Shown here: positions 1 to 8,530 of the stretch, piece after piece
How the letters are laid out: every line of letters starts with the position of its first letter
Numbering within the stretch: position 1 is the first letter of the stretch
Source: Fibrobacter sp. UWB10
GTDB taxonomy: Bacteria; Fibrobacterota; Fibrobacteria; Fibrobacterales; Fibrobacteraceae
Direction: 5' to 3'
DNA: 64,000 nt
Assembly: GCF_900182935.1 (NCBI RefSeq)
Contig: NZ_FXUE01000003.1
Span: forward strand, 310,001 to 374,000
Position numbers and translations under genes: made by a program
The notes under the pieces: model-generated
Told to the model about the DNA's origin: nothing
Databases searched by the model: none
The model's input: the letters and a program-made list of their open reading frames with translations, nothing else

Positions 1-427
1 AGTCACGCAAAAAGAAGAACACGTCGCCGCGGAGCATGGTGGCGTTGGCGAGGGCTCCTGCCTTGTCCATCTTACGCTGTGCAAACTTGGCCCAAGTGTA
101 GTCCCATTCGCTGCCCATGATAACGGTATCCGGGTGCTTGGGAGCATATTCCGAAAGGAATCCGCCCTTGCCGCTTCCGATTTCGACTTCCACGCGGTCG
201 CCCATATTCGGGAACATGTCTTTCCAGTTAAAGTCCAGCTTGTGGGGGAGTCCATCAGGCGTTGCAATCGGCTTACGGTCGCCGTGCGTGCGGAACACGT
301 AATGCCAAAGGCCCTTCGATTCCGGGTCTTCTTTCAAGTCGCGGTAAAATTCAGGAATCACCACGTCCTTTTCCACTTTTTCTTCGCTTTCGTTCAATAC
401 TTCTTCGTTTGCCATAAATTCTTTCAT
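1..427 (-). CDS. trmB: tRNA (guanine-N7-)-methyltransferase TrmB, 3' end missing
   Basis: The reading frame runs off the left edge, so only the N-terminal ~142 residues are present. The SAM-binding loop reads VEIGSGKGGF and is followed by a GSEWDYTWAKFAQRK helix and a NATMLRGDVF strand, the order seen in TrmB, which makes m7G46 in tRNA. Two in-frame ATGs exist (427 and 415); neither has a good Shine-Dalgarno, so the exact start is uncertain. It lies 30 bp downstream of the RNase Z-like gene on the same strand. The spacer is made entirely of 7-bp repeats, and the two genes may be co-transcribed. Family assignment is by motif recognition. Confidence 0.8.
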   Translation of the reverse strand, partial: MKEFMANEEVLNESEEKVEKDVVIPEFYRDLKEDPESKGLWHYVFRTHGDRKPIATPDGLPHKLDFNWKDMFPNMGDRVEVEIGSGKGGFLSEYAPKHPDTVIMGSEWDYTWAKFAQRKMDKAGALANATMLRGDVFFFLRD

Positions 428-429
428 CT

Positions 430-457
430 CACATTTCACATCACACATTTCACATTT
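430..457. repeat. Heptanucleotide tandem repeat (CACATTT-type, 4 copies)
   Basis: Four 7-bp units in exact register: CACATTT, CACATCA, CACATTT, CACATTT. They fill the spacer between the RNase Z-like gene and trmB and reach the stop codon of the former. Confidence 0.8.
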
Positions 458-1344
458 TATATAAACGCTACAACCTTATCCAAAAACTTTTCCGGAATTT
501 CCTTTGCAATCATTTCGCGAATGTATTTTTCGGAATACTTCATCGAAAAATGTGCAAGGATAATCTTTTCGCATTTCACCTGGTCGCCCATGCGGTTCAG
601 CGCATCTGCAATTTGGCAAATGTGTGTGTGGCCCTTCTTGTGGCTCATTTCATAGTCTTCGGGGGCAAGGAATGTGCATTCCGTAATCAGCACTTTCGAC
701 TGGAATACGCGTTGGTTTTCCAGCAGGCTTTCTCCCATGCAATCGCCCATAAAGCTGACCAGTGGATCGTACACTTCGCGTGTAATTTCAGTACCGCTCT
801 CGCGCAGTTTGATGATTTCGTCGGGAGTCTTTCCCAAGTATTCATCCTTGAGCTTTTTCTTGTAATGGTACAAGGTGGCGCCCATAGCGTGAATCGAGTG
901 CTTGACTTCGAACGCTTCGAGCGCCAAGTCTTTACGGTGTTCCAAAAACTGGAGTTCACCTGCGCTCACGCCGACAATTTCGGGATAGCGGAATTTGTTT
1001 TCGGGCACGCCTTCGAACATGGCCTCGGCACGAATCCAGTCGCGAGCTCCGTCGCAAATGCGTTCGGGCATATAATAAATGCTTTCGCGTTCCACGCCCA
1101 TCATTTTGCGCAGGCTATGGTGACGCATCAGACAACGAGCATGATCGCCATGCGCGTGCGTCAGGAATACGTGATTCAAGGAGGTTGCTGAAAGCGGGCA
1201 TTCGCCCATATCAATGCAAAAATCTAGTTCCGGGAGCTGAATGTAGGTCGCAAGCCCCGAAATCGAAAAACCGACAACAGACGTGCACGAAGTGCTTACG
1301 TGCACCTGCTTTAAGGCGTTATGAATGTATTTACTTTCTGCCAT
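457..1344 (-). CDS. RNase Z-like metallo-beta-lactamase-fold hydrolase
   Basis: This 295-residue protein has the metal-binding motif HAHGDH at residues 63-68, preceded by CIDMGECP. Later elements typical of the RNase Z/ElaC branch are an FMGDCMGESL segment, a strand ending in ITECTF, a KKGHTH histidine motif and a C-terminal ILAHFSMKY histidine. In the family these residues bind two zinc ions for tRNA 3'-end processing or related phosphodiester hydrolysis. The protein is somewhat divergent, so a generic MBL phosphodiesterase role is possible. It precedes trmB on the same strand, which fits a tRNA-maturation pairing. No Shine-Dalgarno is obvious before the ATG. Confidence 0.7.
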   Translation of the reverse strand: MAESKYIHNALKQVHVSTSCTSVVGFSISGLATYIQLPELDFCIDMGECPLSATSLNHVFLTHAHGDHARCLMRHHSLRKMMGVERESIYYMPERICDGARDWIRAEAMFEGVPENKFRYPEIVGVSAGELQFLEHRKDLALEAFEVKHSIHAMGATLYHYKKKLKDEYLGKTPDEIIKLRESGTEITREVYDPLVSFMGDCMGESLLENQRVFQSKVLITECTFLAPEDYEMSHKKGHTHICQIADALNRMGDQVKCEKIILAHFSMKYSEKYIREMIAKEIPEKFLDKVVAFI

Positions 1345-1370
1345 GAATTTTCTACGCCAAATGTAGAAAT

Positions 1371-1398
1371 TTAGAGCTTAGAGCTTAGAACATGGCAC
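1371..1398. repeat. Heptanucleotide tandem repeat (TTAGAGC-type)
   Basis: TTAGAGC, TTAGAGC, TTAGAAC and a degraded fourth unit ATGGCAC follow each other with a strict 7-bp period. They lie in the spacer upstream of the RNase Z-like gene. Confidence 0.65.
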
Positions 1399-1422
1399 CT
1401 AGAAAAAAGCTGTTATTTTAAT

Positions 1423-1450
1423 AAAAAAGAAAAGCCCACTTTTGTAGGCT
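1423..1450 (-). terminator. Rho-independent terminator of the small lipoprotein gene
   Basis: Read on the minus strand, a 7-bp stem AGCCTAC/GTGGGCT closes an AAAA loop (stem arms 1433-1439 and 1444-1450). It is followed by a T-rich tract (TTTCTTTTTT). It lies about 30 bp past the stop of the gene at 1481-2074. Confidence 0.75.
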
Positions 1451-1480
1451 TCCTAAGTTCTACTAAGTAAGCTCTGTCGA

Positions 1481-2074
1481 CTACTTGGTCTTTGCGTTTT
1501 CTGCGATAAGCTTGTCGAAGTCTTCGCAGCTCAAAGCTTCAATGTGGTTACCCATGGCTACGCTACGGGTACGGGCGTTACCCTTCTTTTCGGGAATGCG
1601 GAAGCAGAAATTGTAGACGTTTCCCTTGTCGGTCGGAATGCCCATCTTGAAAATGCGGATTCGCTGGGCACCCTTGTTGTAAATTTCGTGATAATCGTAG
1701 GAATTCTTGATTTTTTCGAGGCGTTTTTGCTGGGAAAATTCAATTTCGTCGTTAATGGGGCCTTCCAATTTGAGGGGAAGGGAGTTCTGGAAACGGAGTT
1801 CCAATTCGTTGCCAGTCTTTACAATCGATGTTTCTTGCGGCTTGATCAGGTAACGCTGCTGCGGAATGTTCTTATAGGCAAAGGTATGCACCGTACGGAC
1901 TCCACACATCTCGCGCATGTCAGGCTGTTCCACAAAGTCGATATCACGGCAGATGGGGGGCATATTGGTAGGAACTTCCAGGCTTTCGCTAGTGTTGCTG
2001 TTGTTTGAACCGGCACAGGCGGAAAGGAGAGTAGCTATAGCGATACTAGAGAATAGCAAGAATGAGAATTTCAT
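1481..2074 (-). CDS. Small lipoprotein of unknown function
   Basis: The 197-residue protein has a clear lipoprotein signal peptide: MKFS, a hydrophobic stretch, then the lipobox LSAC with the lipidated cysteine at residue 20. A Ser/Asn-rich linker follows. The mature part is mixed polar with no recognised domain. It contains a CRDIDF segment and further cysteines (MCGV, NFCF, LSCED) that could form disulfides. Predicted location is the periplasm or outer membrane. It is a stand-alone gene with its own terminator. Its ATG lies exactly six bases after a TATATT hexamer with no Shine-Dalgarno, so the mRNA may be leaderless. Confidence 0.75.
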   Translation of the reverse strand: MKFSFLLFSSIAIATLLSACAGSNNSNTSESLEVPTNMPPICRDIDFVEQPDMREMCGVRTVHTFAYKNIPQQRYLIKPQETSIVKTGNELELRFQNSLPLKLEGPINDEIEFSQQKRLEKIKNSYDYHEIYNKGAQRIRIFKMGIPTDKGNVYNFCFRIPEKKGNARTRSVAMGNHIEALSCEDFDKLIAENAKTK

Positions 2075-2080
2075 ACTTTA

Positions 2081-2086
2081 AATATA
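2081..2086 (-). promoter_or_regulatory. Putative -10 element, leaderless-type spacing
   Basis: TATATT on the minus strand, separated from the lipoprotein ATG (2074) by exactly six bases. With standard geometry the A of the ATG would be the first transcribed base. No convincing -35 is visible. Confidence 0.45.
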
Positions 2087-2276
2087 ATTTTATTATTTCG
2101 TTTTGCATTTAATTTCTTGAGAAAGTTGATTTTTTTCACTTTTTGATTGTAAACTTTTTGTTTCTTTAGTCCGTTTTTAGGCTGAAATATTGGAGTTTGG
2201 GGCTTTAAAATCATCTTTACGCTCTAGTGTTGCTAAAAAAATGTATTTTTGCCGCGGATTAAGAATTGGGTATAAC

Positions 2277-3080
2277 ATGAATATTTATAGCTGGAACGTG
2301 AACGGGTTGCGCTCTGCCCTTAAAAAGGGTTTTACGGACTGGTTTGCTGCAACGAAGCCGGATATCTTGTGCTTGCAAGAAGTCCGTGCCGAGGTAGACC
2401 AGATTCCCGAAGAAGTGGCAAACCCCGACGGCTACTTTGCCTACTGGAACCCTTGCCGTCGCAAGAAAGGTTACAGTGGCGTAGGCATTTATACCCAAAT
2501 TGAACCTGACCGCGTGAACTATGGCTTCGATATCGAGGAATTCGATGAAGAAGGCCGCGTGCTCCAGCTCGTGTTCCCGGATTGGGTCTTGAATTCGATT
2601 TATTTCCCGAATGGTGGCCTGGGCGATGATCGTCTGGATTACAAGTTGCGCTTTTACGATGCCTTCCTTGAAAACTGCAAGCGCTGGATTAACGACGGAA
2701 AGCATGTGGTCACGCTGGGCGACTACAATACCTGCCACAAGGAAATCGATATTGCTCGCCCCAAGGAAAACGAGAATATAAGCGGTTTCTTGCCGATTGA
2801 ACGTGCCTGGATGGACAAGTATGTCGAAAACGGCTTTGTGGATTCGTTCCGCCTGCTGCACCCCGAAGAACGTGACCGTTATTCCTGGTGGTCAAACCGT
2901 TTTGGCGCTCGTAGCCGTAACGTGGGCTGGCGTATCGACTATGCCTTTGTAGACGAAGGTCTTGTCCCCAATGTTCTCAATGCCGAAATTCACCCGGATG
3001 TGATGGGTTCGGACCATTGCCCGATTAGCATTGAACTGGAACCGCCGTTCCCGCCGCTTCCCATTAGTCATGAAGTTTAA
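2277..3080 (+). CDS. xth: Exodeoxyribonuclease III (AP endonuclease family)
   Basis: The 267-residue protein starts MNIYSWNVNG. An upstream in-frame ATG at 2190 would add 29 residues with no family similarity, so 2277 is chosen. Family landmarks are present in order: N7 (WNVNG), the Mg-binding glutamate E35 in LCLQEVR, GDYNTCHKEID, the YSWWS / GWRIDY block, and a terminal GSDHCPI Asp-His pair. It acts in base-excision repair, cleaving 5' of abasic sites and degrading 3' ends. Length matches the ExoA/Xth family. It is a single gene ending at a strong hairpin, with no clear Shine-Dalgarno before the ATG. Confidence 0.92.
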   Translation: MNIYSWNVNGLRSALKKGFTDWFAATKPDILCLQEVRAEVDQIPEEVANPDGYFAYWNPCRRKKGYSGVGIYTQIEPDRVNYGFDIEEFDEEGRVLQLVFPDWVLNSIYFPNGGLGDDRLDYKLRFYDAFLENCKRWINDGKHVVTLGDYNTCHKEIDIARPKENENISGFLPIERAWMDKYVENGFVDSFRLLHPEERDRYSWWSNRFGARSRNVGWRIDYAFVDEGLVPNVLNAEIHPDVMGSDHCPISIELEPPFPPLPISHEV

Positions 3081-3112
3081 GCCGCTTGATGGCTTTGCTA
3101 TAACTATAAAAT

Positions 3113-3136
3113 AAAGGGCACCTTAGGGTGCCCTTT
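3113..3136. terminator. Bidirectional terminator between xth and potD
   Basis: AAAGGGCACC and GGTGCCCTTT form a perfect 10-bp stem around a TTAG loop. It sits between two convergent genes. On the minus strand it is followed by TTTATTTT, so it should serve potD at least as well as xth. Confidence 0.85.
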
Positions 3137-3180
3137 GCTCATAGCTCGTTATTCAGAGGGCCCTGGGCCCGTCCTCAAAA

Positions 3181-4242
3181 CTATCTCGTCTTGACGATTG
3201 TCCAAGCTTCGTCAAACAGCTTGGCTGCGTCACCCGGGTCGCGCAAGAAGACCATACGGTCGATTTCTTCGCGGGAGGGGTTGATCACGCGGTTGTTCTT
3301 GAAGTCATCATCTATCACCTGGAGCGAAGCCTTGTTCGGTGTCGCATAGTTGATGAACTTGGCGAGCTGTGCGCCAATCTTGGCGTCAAGAATGTAGTTC
3401 ATGAAGGCGTATGCGCCGTCGACGTTCGGAGACTTGGAGCTGAGTGTCATGGCGTCTACCCACATAAAGCTGCCTTCGGTAGGAATGGCAAACTGGAGCG
3501 TCGAATCTTCGTCGATGGCGGCCATGGCTTCGCCGTTGAATACGATAGCGGCCCAGTCCATGCCCGAAAGCACTTTGTCCTTGCCGCCCACGGATCCGTC
3601 AAATCCAAGGAAGTGCGGGTCCTTCTTGGCGTCAAGAATCAGTTCGACAGCCTTGTTGATTTCTTCTTGCTTCACGCTGTTGGCATCAAAGCCCTTAGCC
3701 TGGAGAGCCATCGAAAGCATGGAACGGGATTCTTCTAACAAACTAAAATTACCCTTAGTCTGCTTGGCATCAAAGAGCATCTTGTAGCTGACGTTGTTCG
3801 GGTCGATAGTCGTGTCGCGGTAAAGAATACCGGTGGTACCCCAGAGGTAGGGGAGCGTGTAGGTGTTGGTCGGATCGTAGCTCGGGCTCTTGAACTGGTC
3901 GGCCACATTCACGCGGTTAGCAATCTTGTTTGTGTCGATCGGAGCGATAAGGCCCAGGTGAATCATTTGCTGAATCACCACGTCCGAGGCGATAATCACG
4001 TCGTACTGACTTGTGCCTGCGGCCTGGAGCTTGCCAATCATTTCTTCTTGGGCTTCGTACAGTTCCAACTGCAACTTGTAACCCGTCTTCATCTGGAAAT
4101 CGGTAATCATTTCCGGATCGATATATTCGCTGTAAATCATGACGGTGACAGTTTTGGGGTGTTGCTTCTGTTCGTCATCGCAACCCGCAAGAATGCCTAC
4201 CGAAAGGAGGGCGAATAGGGCTAATGCAAAAAGGTTTTTCAT
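3181..4242 (-). CDS. potD: Spermidine/putrescine-binding lipoprotein PotD
   Basis: From the ATG at 4242 the protein is 353 residues. An AAGGAG lies seven bases upstream, and an earlier in-frame ATG (4290) would bury the signal peptide. The lipobox ILAGC puts the lipid on C21. The mature part is a type-2 periplasmic binding protein: VTVMIYSEYIDPEMITDF near the start, YDVIIASD, LPYLWGTTGILY and GYA-type FMNYILDA segments. It should deliver polyamines to PotBC. Its ATG overlaps the potC stop by four bases (ATGA), implying translational coupling. Last gene of the operon, in contrast to transporters where the binding protein comes first. Confidence 0.88.
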   Translation of the reverse strand: MKNLFALALFALLSVGILAGCDDEQKQHPKTVTVMIYSEYIDPEMITDFQMKTGYKLQLELYEAQEEMIGKLQAAGTSQYDVIIASDVVIQQMIHLGLIAPIDTNKIANRVNVADQFKSPSYDPTNTYTLPYLWGTTGILYRDTTIDPNNVSYKMLFDAKQTKGNFSLLEESRSMLSMALQAKGFDANSVKQEEINKAVELILDAKKDPHFLGFDGSVGGKDKVLSGMDWAAIVFNGEAMAAIDEDSTLQFAIPTEGSFMWVDAMTLSSKSPNVDGAYAFMNYILDAKIGAQLAKFINYATPNKASLQVIDDDFKNNRVINPSREEIDRMVFLRDPGDAAKLFDEAWTIVKTR

Positions 4243-5075
4243 ACGAGCTCCTTCGTTGATTTCTTTAATTTTAGTTTTTTTTCTTTCCATTGTCCCTTGA
4301 GGGCTGCTGCAAGCATCGCAAATAGCGTCAGAGAAAAAATAATGGTTGACAAGGCGTGAATCTGGGGCGAAACGCCGCGCTTCAGGGACCCGTAAATGAA
4401 CAGGGGCAGCGTCTGGGATTGCGGTCCGCTCACAAAGAAACTGATAATAAAGTCGTCAAGCGACAGCGTAAAGGCGAGGAGCGCTCCAGCGATGATGGCC
4501 GTTGAAAGCTGCGGCAAAATCACGCGGAACCATGCACCTGCTGTCGAAGCGTACAAGTCGCGGGCGGCTTCAATCTGGTCGCGACCAATGCTTGAAAGCC
4601 TGCTTTGCACTACAAGAACCACAAAGCTGATTTCGAAAGTCACATGCGCGATAATCAGAGTGAACATGCCTGGATCGAAAACGCTTGTAAGGCTACGGAA
4701 CAGGGCAAACACGGAAACAAGCGCAATGGCCATCAGAATGTCCGGCGTCACGACCGGAATATTGATGGACAAGTCAAAGAATTCCTGCGTTTTCTTGCTC
4801 CAGGGTGTACGGTGAATACCGATGGCAAGGAGCGTTCCGAGTAGTGTAGAAATCAGGGTACTGACAACCGCCAGAATAATAGTATTCACGGTTGCGGTCT
4901 GCACAAGCGTATTGTCAAAGAGCTTGGCGTACCAATCGAAGGTGAATCCGCCCCAAGTTTGGCCGTGCTTGTTGGCGTTAAAGCTCTGGATTAAAACCAT
5001 CAAGAGCGGCACATACAAGAGTGCCATGCCAAGGTAAGCAATCAGACGGGCGTATAGCGGGATTTTTCTAGACAA
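4239..5075 (-). CDS. potC: Polyamine ABC transporter permease PotC
   Basis: A 278-residue inner-membrane permease with six predicted hydrophobic segments. The EAA-type loop (EAARDLYASTAGAWFRVILPQ) that contacts the ATPase is clear. The start is taken as the TTG at 5075: a GGGAGG lies 8-9 bases upstream, the sequence MSRKIPLYARL matches the usual start of PotC, and the gene then overlaps the potB stop by eight bases. An ATG at 5105 exists but lacks a ribosome site. Family knowledge: PotB and PotC form the channel for spermidine/putrescine. Confidence 0.88.
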   Translation of the reverse strand: MSRKIPLYARLIAYLGMALLYVPLLMVLIQSFNANKHGQTWGGFTFDWYAKLFDNTLVQTATVNTIILAVVSTLISTLLGTLLAIGIHRTPWSKKTQEFFDLSINIPVVTPDILMAIALVSVFALFRSLTSVFDPGMFTLIIAHVTFEISFVVLVVQSRLSSIGRDQIEAARDLYASTAGAWFRVILPQLSTAIIAGALLAFTLSLDDFIISFFVSGPQSQTLPLFIYGSLKRGVSPQIHALSTIIFSLTLFAMLAAALKGQWKEKKLKLKKSTKELV

Positions 5076-5982
5076 AGCTCTTTCCTCCCGTCTTCTTGAA
5101 TACAATCAGGCTTGCAACGCTCGAAATAATGAGCACGATTCCAAGCATAGCGCCAAAAGGCCAGTCGAGCGCAGTTCCAAAGAACTGTTGCTGAATCAAG
5201 TTACCAATCAGAATGAACTTGGCGCCACCGAGCAAATCGCTTACCACATACATGCCAAGAGTCGGCACAAGCGTTAACACCACCGAGGCGACAATGCCTG
5301 GCATCATTTGCGAAAGAATGCCATGATAGAAGGTACGCAAGGGCTTTGCGTAAAGGTCTCGGGCTGCTTCCACGATTCCCCAGTCCAAGCGCTCGACGCT
5401 TGTGTACAGCGGGAGAACCGCAAACGGGAGCATGCAACTGACCATGCCGATATAGACGGCAAAGGTTCCCGGGTAAAGCGATTCCGCTTCACCGATGATT
5501 CCAAGAGTCCTTGCAAACCAAGTCGGGGGCATTTGAGCTCCGAGCAAAAGCATCCAAGCGTACGTGCGAATCACCAGGTTCGTGCAACTGGGAACCATGA
5601 CAAGTGCAAGCAATAGGGTAGCGGTGCTTTTTTTGTGCGCGCCAATCCAGAATGCCATCGGGAGCCCGATAATCAGGCAAAGCAATGTGGTAATGACGGC
5701 GATTTTAAGACTGCGCCAGATAATCAAGAGGTTGTCTGCTGACCAGCCGAAACTACTGAATCCGACTAGTTTCTTCAGGTTGTCAAGCGAAAAAGACCAG
5801 TCGATGGTTCCGTAGGAACCGCGCTGAGCAAATGCCATTACAATCAGGAACAAGGTCGGGAGCAAAAGGAATACCAAGAGCCACAGCATTCCCGGGGTCG
5901 TCAAAAGCAATCCGAACCGGCGCATGCGTTTGCGCGTGGTGAGCTTGCCTTCGAAAACCTCGATCTTTGTTTTGGAAGCCAT
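5068..5982 (-). CDS. potB: Polyamine ABC transporter permease PotB
   Basis: A 304-residue permease. The N-terminus is cytoplasmic and basic (TTRKRMRRF), followed by about six membrane segments, the first being LLLTTPGMLWLLVFLLLPTLF. The EAA loop is EAARDLYAKPLRTFYHGILSQ. It starts four bases after the potA stop and overlaps potC. In the family PotB pairs with PotC as the heterodimeric channel. Confidence 0.88.
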   Translation of the reverse strand: MASKTKIEVFEGKLTTRKRMRRFGLLLTTPGMLWLLVFLLLPTLFLIVMAFAQRGSYGTIDWSFSLDNLKKLVGFSSFGWSADNLLIIWRSLKIAVITTLLCLIIGLPMAFWIGAHKKSTATLLLALVMVPSCTNLVIRTYAWMLLLGAQMPPTWFARTLGIIGEAESLYPGTFAVYIGMVSCMLPFAVLPLYTSVERLDWGIVEAARDLYAKPLRTFYHGILSQMMPGIVASVVLTLVPTLGMYVVSDLLGGAKFILIGNLIQQQFFGTALDWPFGAMLGIVLIISSVASLIVFKKTGGKSFV

Positions 5983-5986
5983 TTTG

Positions 5987-7051
5987 CTAGTCCGTCAGAA
6001 CTTGAAGGTATTGCGTTTCCATGTAGAGCTTTACCTGGTCCCCCGGGTTGTAAATTTCGTCGGGGTCGGTCATCACGCGGAGTTGAGTCGGCTGATTTCC
6101 GTTTGCTCCAGGTAGTTCTGCAATTAATTCCCAGTAGTCGCCACGGAAGATTCTCTCTAGAATTTTGGCGTCAAATACGTTGTTTGCAAAATTTTCGCCG
6201 GCCGTGCATACATGAATGTCTTCCATGCGAATGGCGACTCCGCCAGTTTTCCAGGCGGGAGCCTTATCGACTGCAAGTTCGCCGAAAGCGGTTTTCACAA
6301 AGAAGTCAGATACCTTTTCGCATTCCAGAATGTTTGCTTCGCCAATGAACGTTGCAACAAAGCGATTGACCGGATGTTCGTAAACGTCTTCGGGACTTCC
6401 ATCTTGGATGATTTCTCCGTTGTACATTACAAGCACACGATCGGACACTGCAATTGCTTCGTCTTGGTCATGTGTGACCATAATGAACGTGGTGTCCGTC
6501 TTCTTTTGAACTTCCTTGAGTTCGGCCTGCAATTTCTTGCGCAGGTTTGCATCCAGTGCCGAAAGCGGTTCGTCAAGCAACAGAATGTCGGGCTCATTCA
6601 CCAGAGCGCGGGCGAGTGCTACACGCTGCTTTTGGCCGCCGCTCAAGGTGGCGGGCATTTCTTTAGCGAGGTCGACAATGTTGGTAATCTTCATCATCGC
6701 ATTTACGCGACGTTCGATTTCCTCTTTGGCGACCTTCTGGCTTTTAAGACCGAAGGCAATGTTGTTGAAAACGTTCAAGTGCGGGAACAGAGCGTAGCTC
6801 TGGAACACCGTGTTAATCGGGCGCTTGGCCGGAGAACGTCTCGAAATGACCTTGCCTCCAAGAATCACTTCACCGGCGTCGGCTTTTTCAAAGCCAGCGA
6901 TAATGCGGAGCAGTGTCGTCTTGCCACAACCCGAAGGGCCGAGCAGTGTTACGAACTGACCGTCTTCAATAAAAACATTGATGTCTTTTAGAACCGCTTT
7001 ATCGCCAAAGCTTTTCTTAACGCCTTTAATCTGTAAGTCGAAAGATTCCAT
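5987..7051 (-). CDS. potA: Polyamine ABC transporter ATPase PotA
   Basis: A 354-residue ATPase. Walker A is GPSGCGKTT (38-46), then Q-loop FQSYALFPH, signature LSGGQKQRVALARAL, Walker B ILLLDEPLSALD, and the switch MVTHDQDEA. The C-terminal ~110 residues form the TOBE-type regulatory region (GGVAIRMEDIHV). It powers uptake through PotBC. It starts eight bases after the aminotransferase stop, so the five genes probably form one transcript. Confidence 0.92.
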   Translation of the reverse strand: MESFDLQIKGVKKSFGDKAVLKDINVFIEDGQFVTLLGPSGCGKTTLLRIIAGFEKADAGEVILGGKVISRRSPAKRPINTVFQSYALFPHLNVFNNIAFGLKSQKVAKEEIERRVNAMMKITNIVDLAKEMPATLSGGQKQRVALARALVNEPDILLLDEPLSALDANLRKKLQAELKEVQKKTDTTFIMVTHDQDEAIAVSDRVLVMYNGEIIQDGSPEDVYEHPVNRFVATFIGEANILECEKVSDFFVKTAFGELAVDKAPAWKTGGVAIRMEDIHVCTAGENFANNVFDAKILERIFRGDYWELIAELPGANGNQPTQLRVMTDPDEIYNPGDQVKLYMETQYLQVLTD

Positions 7052-7059
7052 ACGCCCGA

Positions 7060-8361
7060 CTACGAATGCAGGTATTCTACAATCGCGTCGTGAATCGTGG
7101 TGAACACTTCGCGCAGTTCTTCTTCGTCTTCTTCAAGGAGCGTCACGCGGAAGCCCTTGAGGTCAGTGCAGAAACTTGTACTCGGCACAACGCAAATGCC
7201 CTTCGCACCTAACAGGTAGTAAACGAAGCGGTAGTCCAGGTTGTTGGTCTTGCTGCACCATTCTTCCACTTTCTTCTTGATAATCGGATTGTCAATCTTC
7301 AAGGTCTGGTGGCTGTTCAGCGTTCCTTCACGGAAGATGATGGTGTTGTAGAATGCACCGTAGGTCGGGTTGAAATACAGTTCCGGAATGTCCGAAAGGA
7401 TTTCGTTGATGATGGCGCTGCGGCGGCCAATCTTTTCGTTCAAGGCCGTGCGGTGTTCCATAAAGCGCGGATCACCCAGCACGCGCGGAATCGTCATCTG
7501 CGGGAGCGTGGTCGAGCAGACTTCCACCATCTTGGCGTTATCGATAGCGCGGCAGAAGGCGTCAAACTGTTCGTCCTTGTCACGGTTGTAGTATTCAGCC
7601 CAACCGCAACGAGCGCCCGGCCACGGATATTCCTTAGAAATACCCTTGAGAGCGATACCCGGAACGTCACCGATGTATTCGGCGAGAGCGTAAGCGTGGG
7701 CTCCATTGTACGTAATCTTGTTGTAGATTTCGTCGCAAATAATGAACAGGCTGTAGCGCTTTGCAATGTCAACAATCTTCTGGAGAATGTCGAGCGGGTA
7801 AACCATGCCCGTCGGATTGTCCGGGTTCAAGATCAGAATGCCTGCAATGCTCGGGTTGTACTTCACCTTGTTTTCAAGTTCTTCTAGGTCCGGATACCAG
7901 TGGTTTTCCGGCTGCAAGCGGTAGGTAATCGGGGCCGTGTGGGCGTGTGCCGCTTCGGCAGAGCTATGCGTGCTGTAAGCCGGGGCAGGTCCGATAATGC
8001 GGGTGTTCATCGACAAAAGGCTGTAAATGGTAGCGATTGCGTCACCGAGGCCGTTAAAGAACACGATGTCGTCCACGTTAATCTGTGTGCCGCCGAGTTT
8101 GTTGTTTTCTTTCACCAAGAATTCGCGGGTTTCGAGCATACCCTTAGACGGGCAATAGCCATAGCTACGGTTCGTGCGGGCGAGGTCAACAACGATATCT
8201 TTGATCCAATCGGGAATCTGGCACTTCTTTTCAATCGGGTCACCGATGTTTTCCCAGTGGATGGGGAGGCCGAGTGCTTTGAGCTGGTTTGCCTTCTTCA
8301 CGATTTCACGGATTTCGTAAGAGAGTTCCTTGGCACCTTCGCTCAATAATCTTCTGCGCAT
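7060..8361 (-). CDS. Class I/II PLP-dependent aminotransferase
   Basis: The 433-residue protein has the fold-type-I layout: a SYGYCPSKGMLETREF segment, the ILNPDNPTGMVY motif, the cofactor-binding strand IICDEIYNKITY, and the Schiff-base lysine in KGISKEYPWPGARCGW, followed by the substrate-carboxylate arginine near the C-terminus (FRVTLLE). It resembles alanine/aspartate-type aminotransferases, but the amino donor cannot be read from sequence. It is the first gene of the potABCD operon, an unusual partner; a link to amino-acid or polyamine nitrogen balance is only inference. AGGAG lies upstream of the ATG. Confidence 0.85.
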   Translation of the reverse strand: MRRRLLSEGAKELSYEIREIVKKANQLKALGLPIHWENIGDPIEKKCQIPDWIKDIVVDLARTNRSYGYCPSKGMLETREFLVKENNKLGGTQINVDDIVFFNGLGDAIATIYSLLSMNTRIIGPAPAYSTHSSAEAAHAHTAPITYRLQPENHWYPDLEELENKVKYNPSIAGILILNPDNPTGMVYPLDILQKIVDIAKRYSLFIICDEIYNKITYNGAHAYALAEYIGDVPGIALKGISKEYPWPGARCGWAEYYNRDKDEQFDAFCRAIDNAKMVEVCSTTLPQMTIPRVLGDPRFMEHRTALNEKIGRRSAIINEILSDIPELYFNPTYGAFYNTIIFREGTLNSHQTLKIDNPIIKKKVEEWCSKTNNLDYRFVYYLLGAKGICVVPSTSFCTDLKGFRVTLLEEDEEELREVFTTIHDAIVEYLHS

Positions 8362-8382
8362 TTTTAGCTCCTGTGGAGTTGT

Positions 8383-8438
8383 CGAAAATTCACTTGTTTT
8401 ACGGCGTAATTATAGAATAATAAAATCGTGAATTTTCG
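8383..8438. promoter_or_regulatory. Inverted repeat pair bracketing the aminotransferase-pot promoter
   Basis: CGAAAATTCAC (8383-8393) and its exact complement GTGAATTTTCG (8428-8438) are 45 bp apart centre to centre. Between them, on the minus strand, lies a good -10 (TATAAT, 8409-8414). One arm falls near the expected -35 and the other in the early transcribed region. This looks like a two-site operator rather than an RNA hairpin, since only one arm would be transcribed. Confidence 0.5.
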
Positions 8439-8478
8439 TTTAATTTCTGGTTTTGGGGTTAGTTTTAGGTATAAAATT

Positions 8479-8504
8479 AGGGCAGCCATTTACGGGGCTG
8501 CCCT
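8479..8504 (-). terminator. Terminator after the 36-residue ORF
   Basis: A perfect 9-bp stem AGGGCAGCC/GGCTGCCCT around an 8-nt loop. On the minus strand it is followed by AATTTTATA. It lies 27 bases after the stop of the small ORF and upstream of the aminotransferase promoter, so it separates the two units. Confidence 0.75.
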
Positions 8505-8530
8505 TGAAACTTTTTATCTGGATTTTAGCG

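Noticed and set aside
5201-5437. Small minus-strand frames inside potB
   Set aside because: They lie fully within the potB frame, have no ribosome site, and lack hydrophobic or domain patterns.
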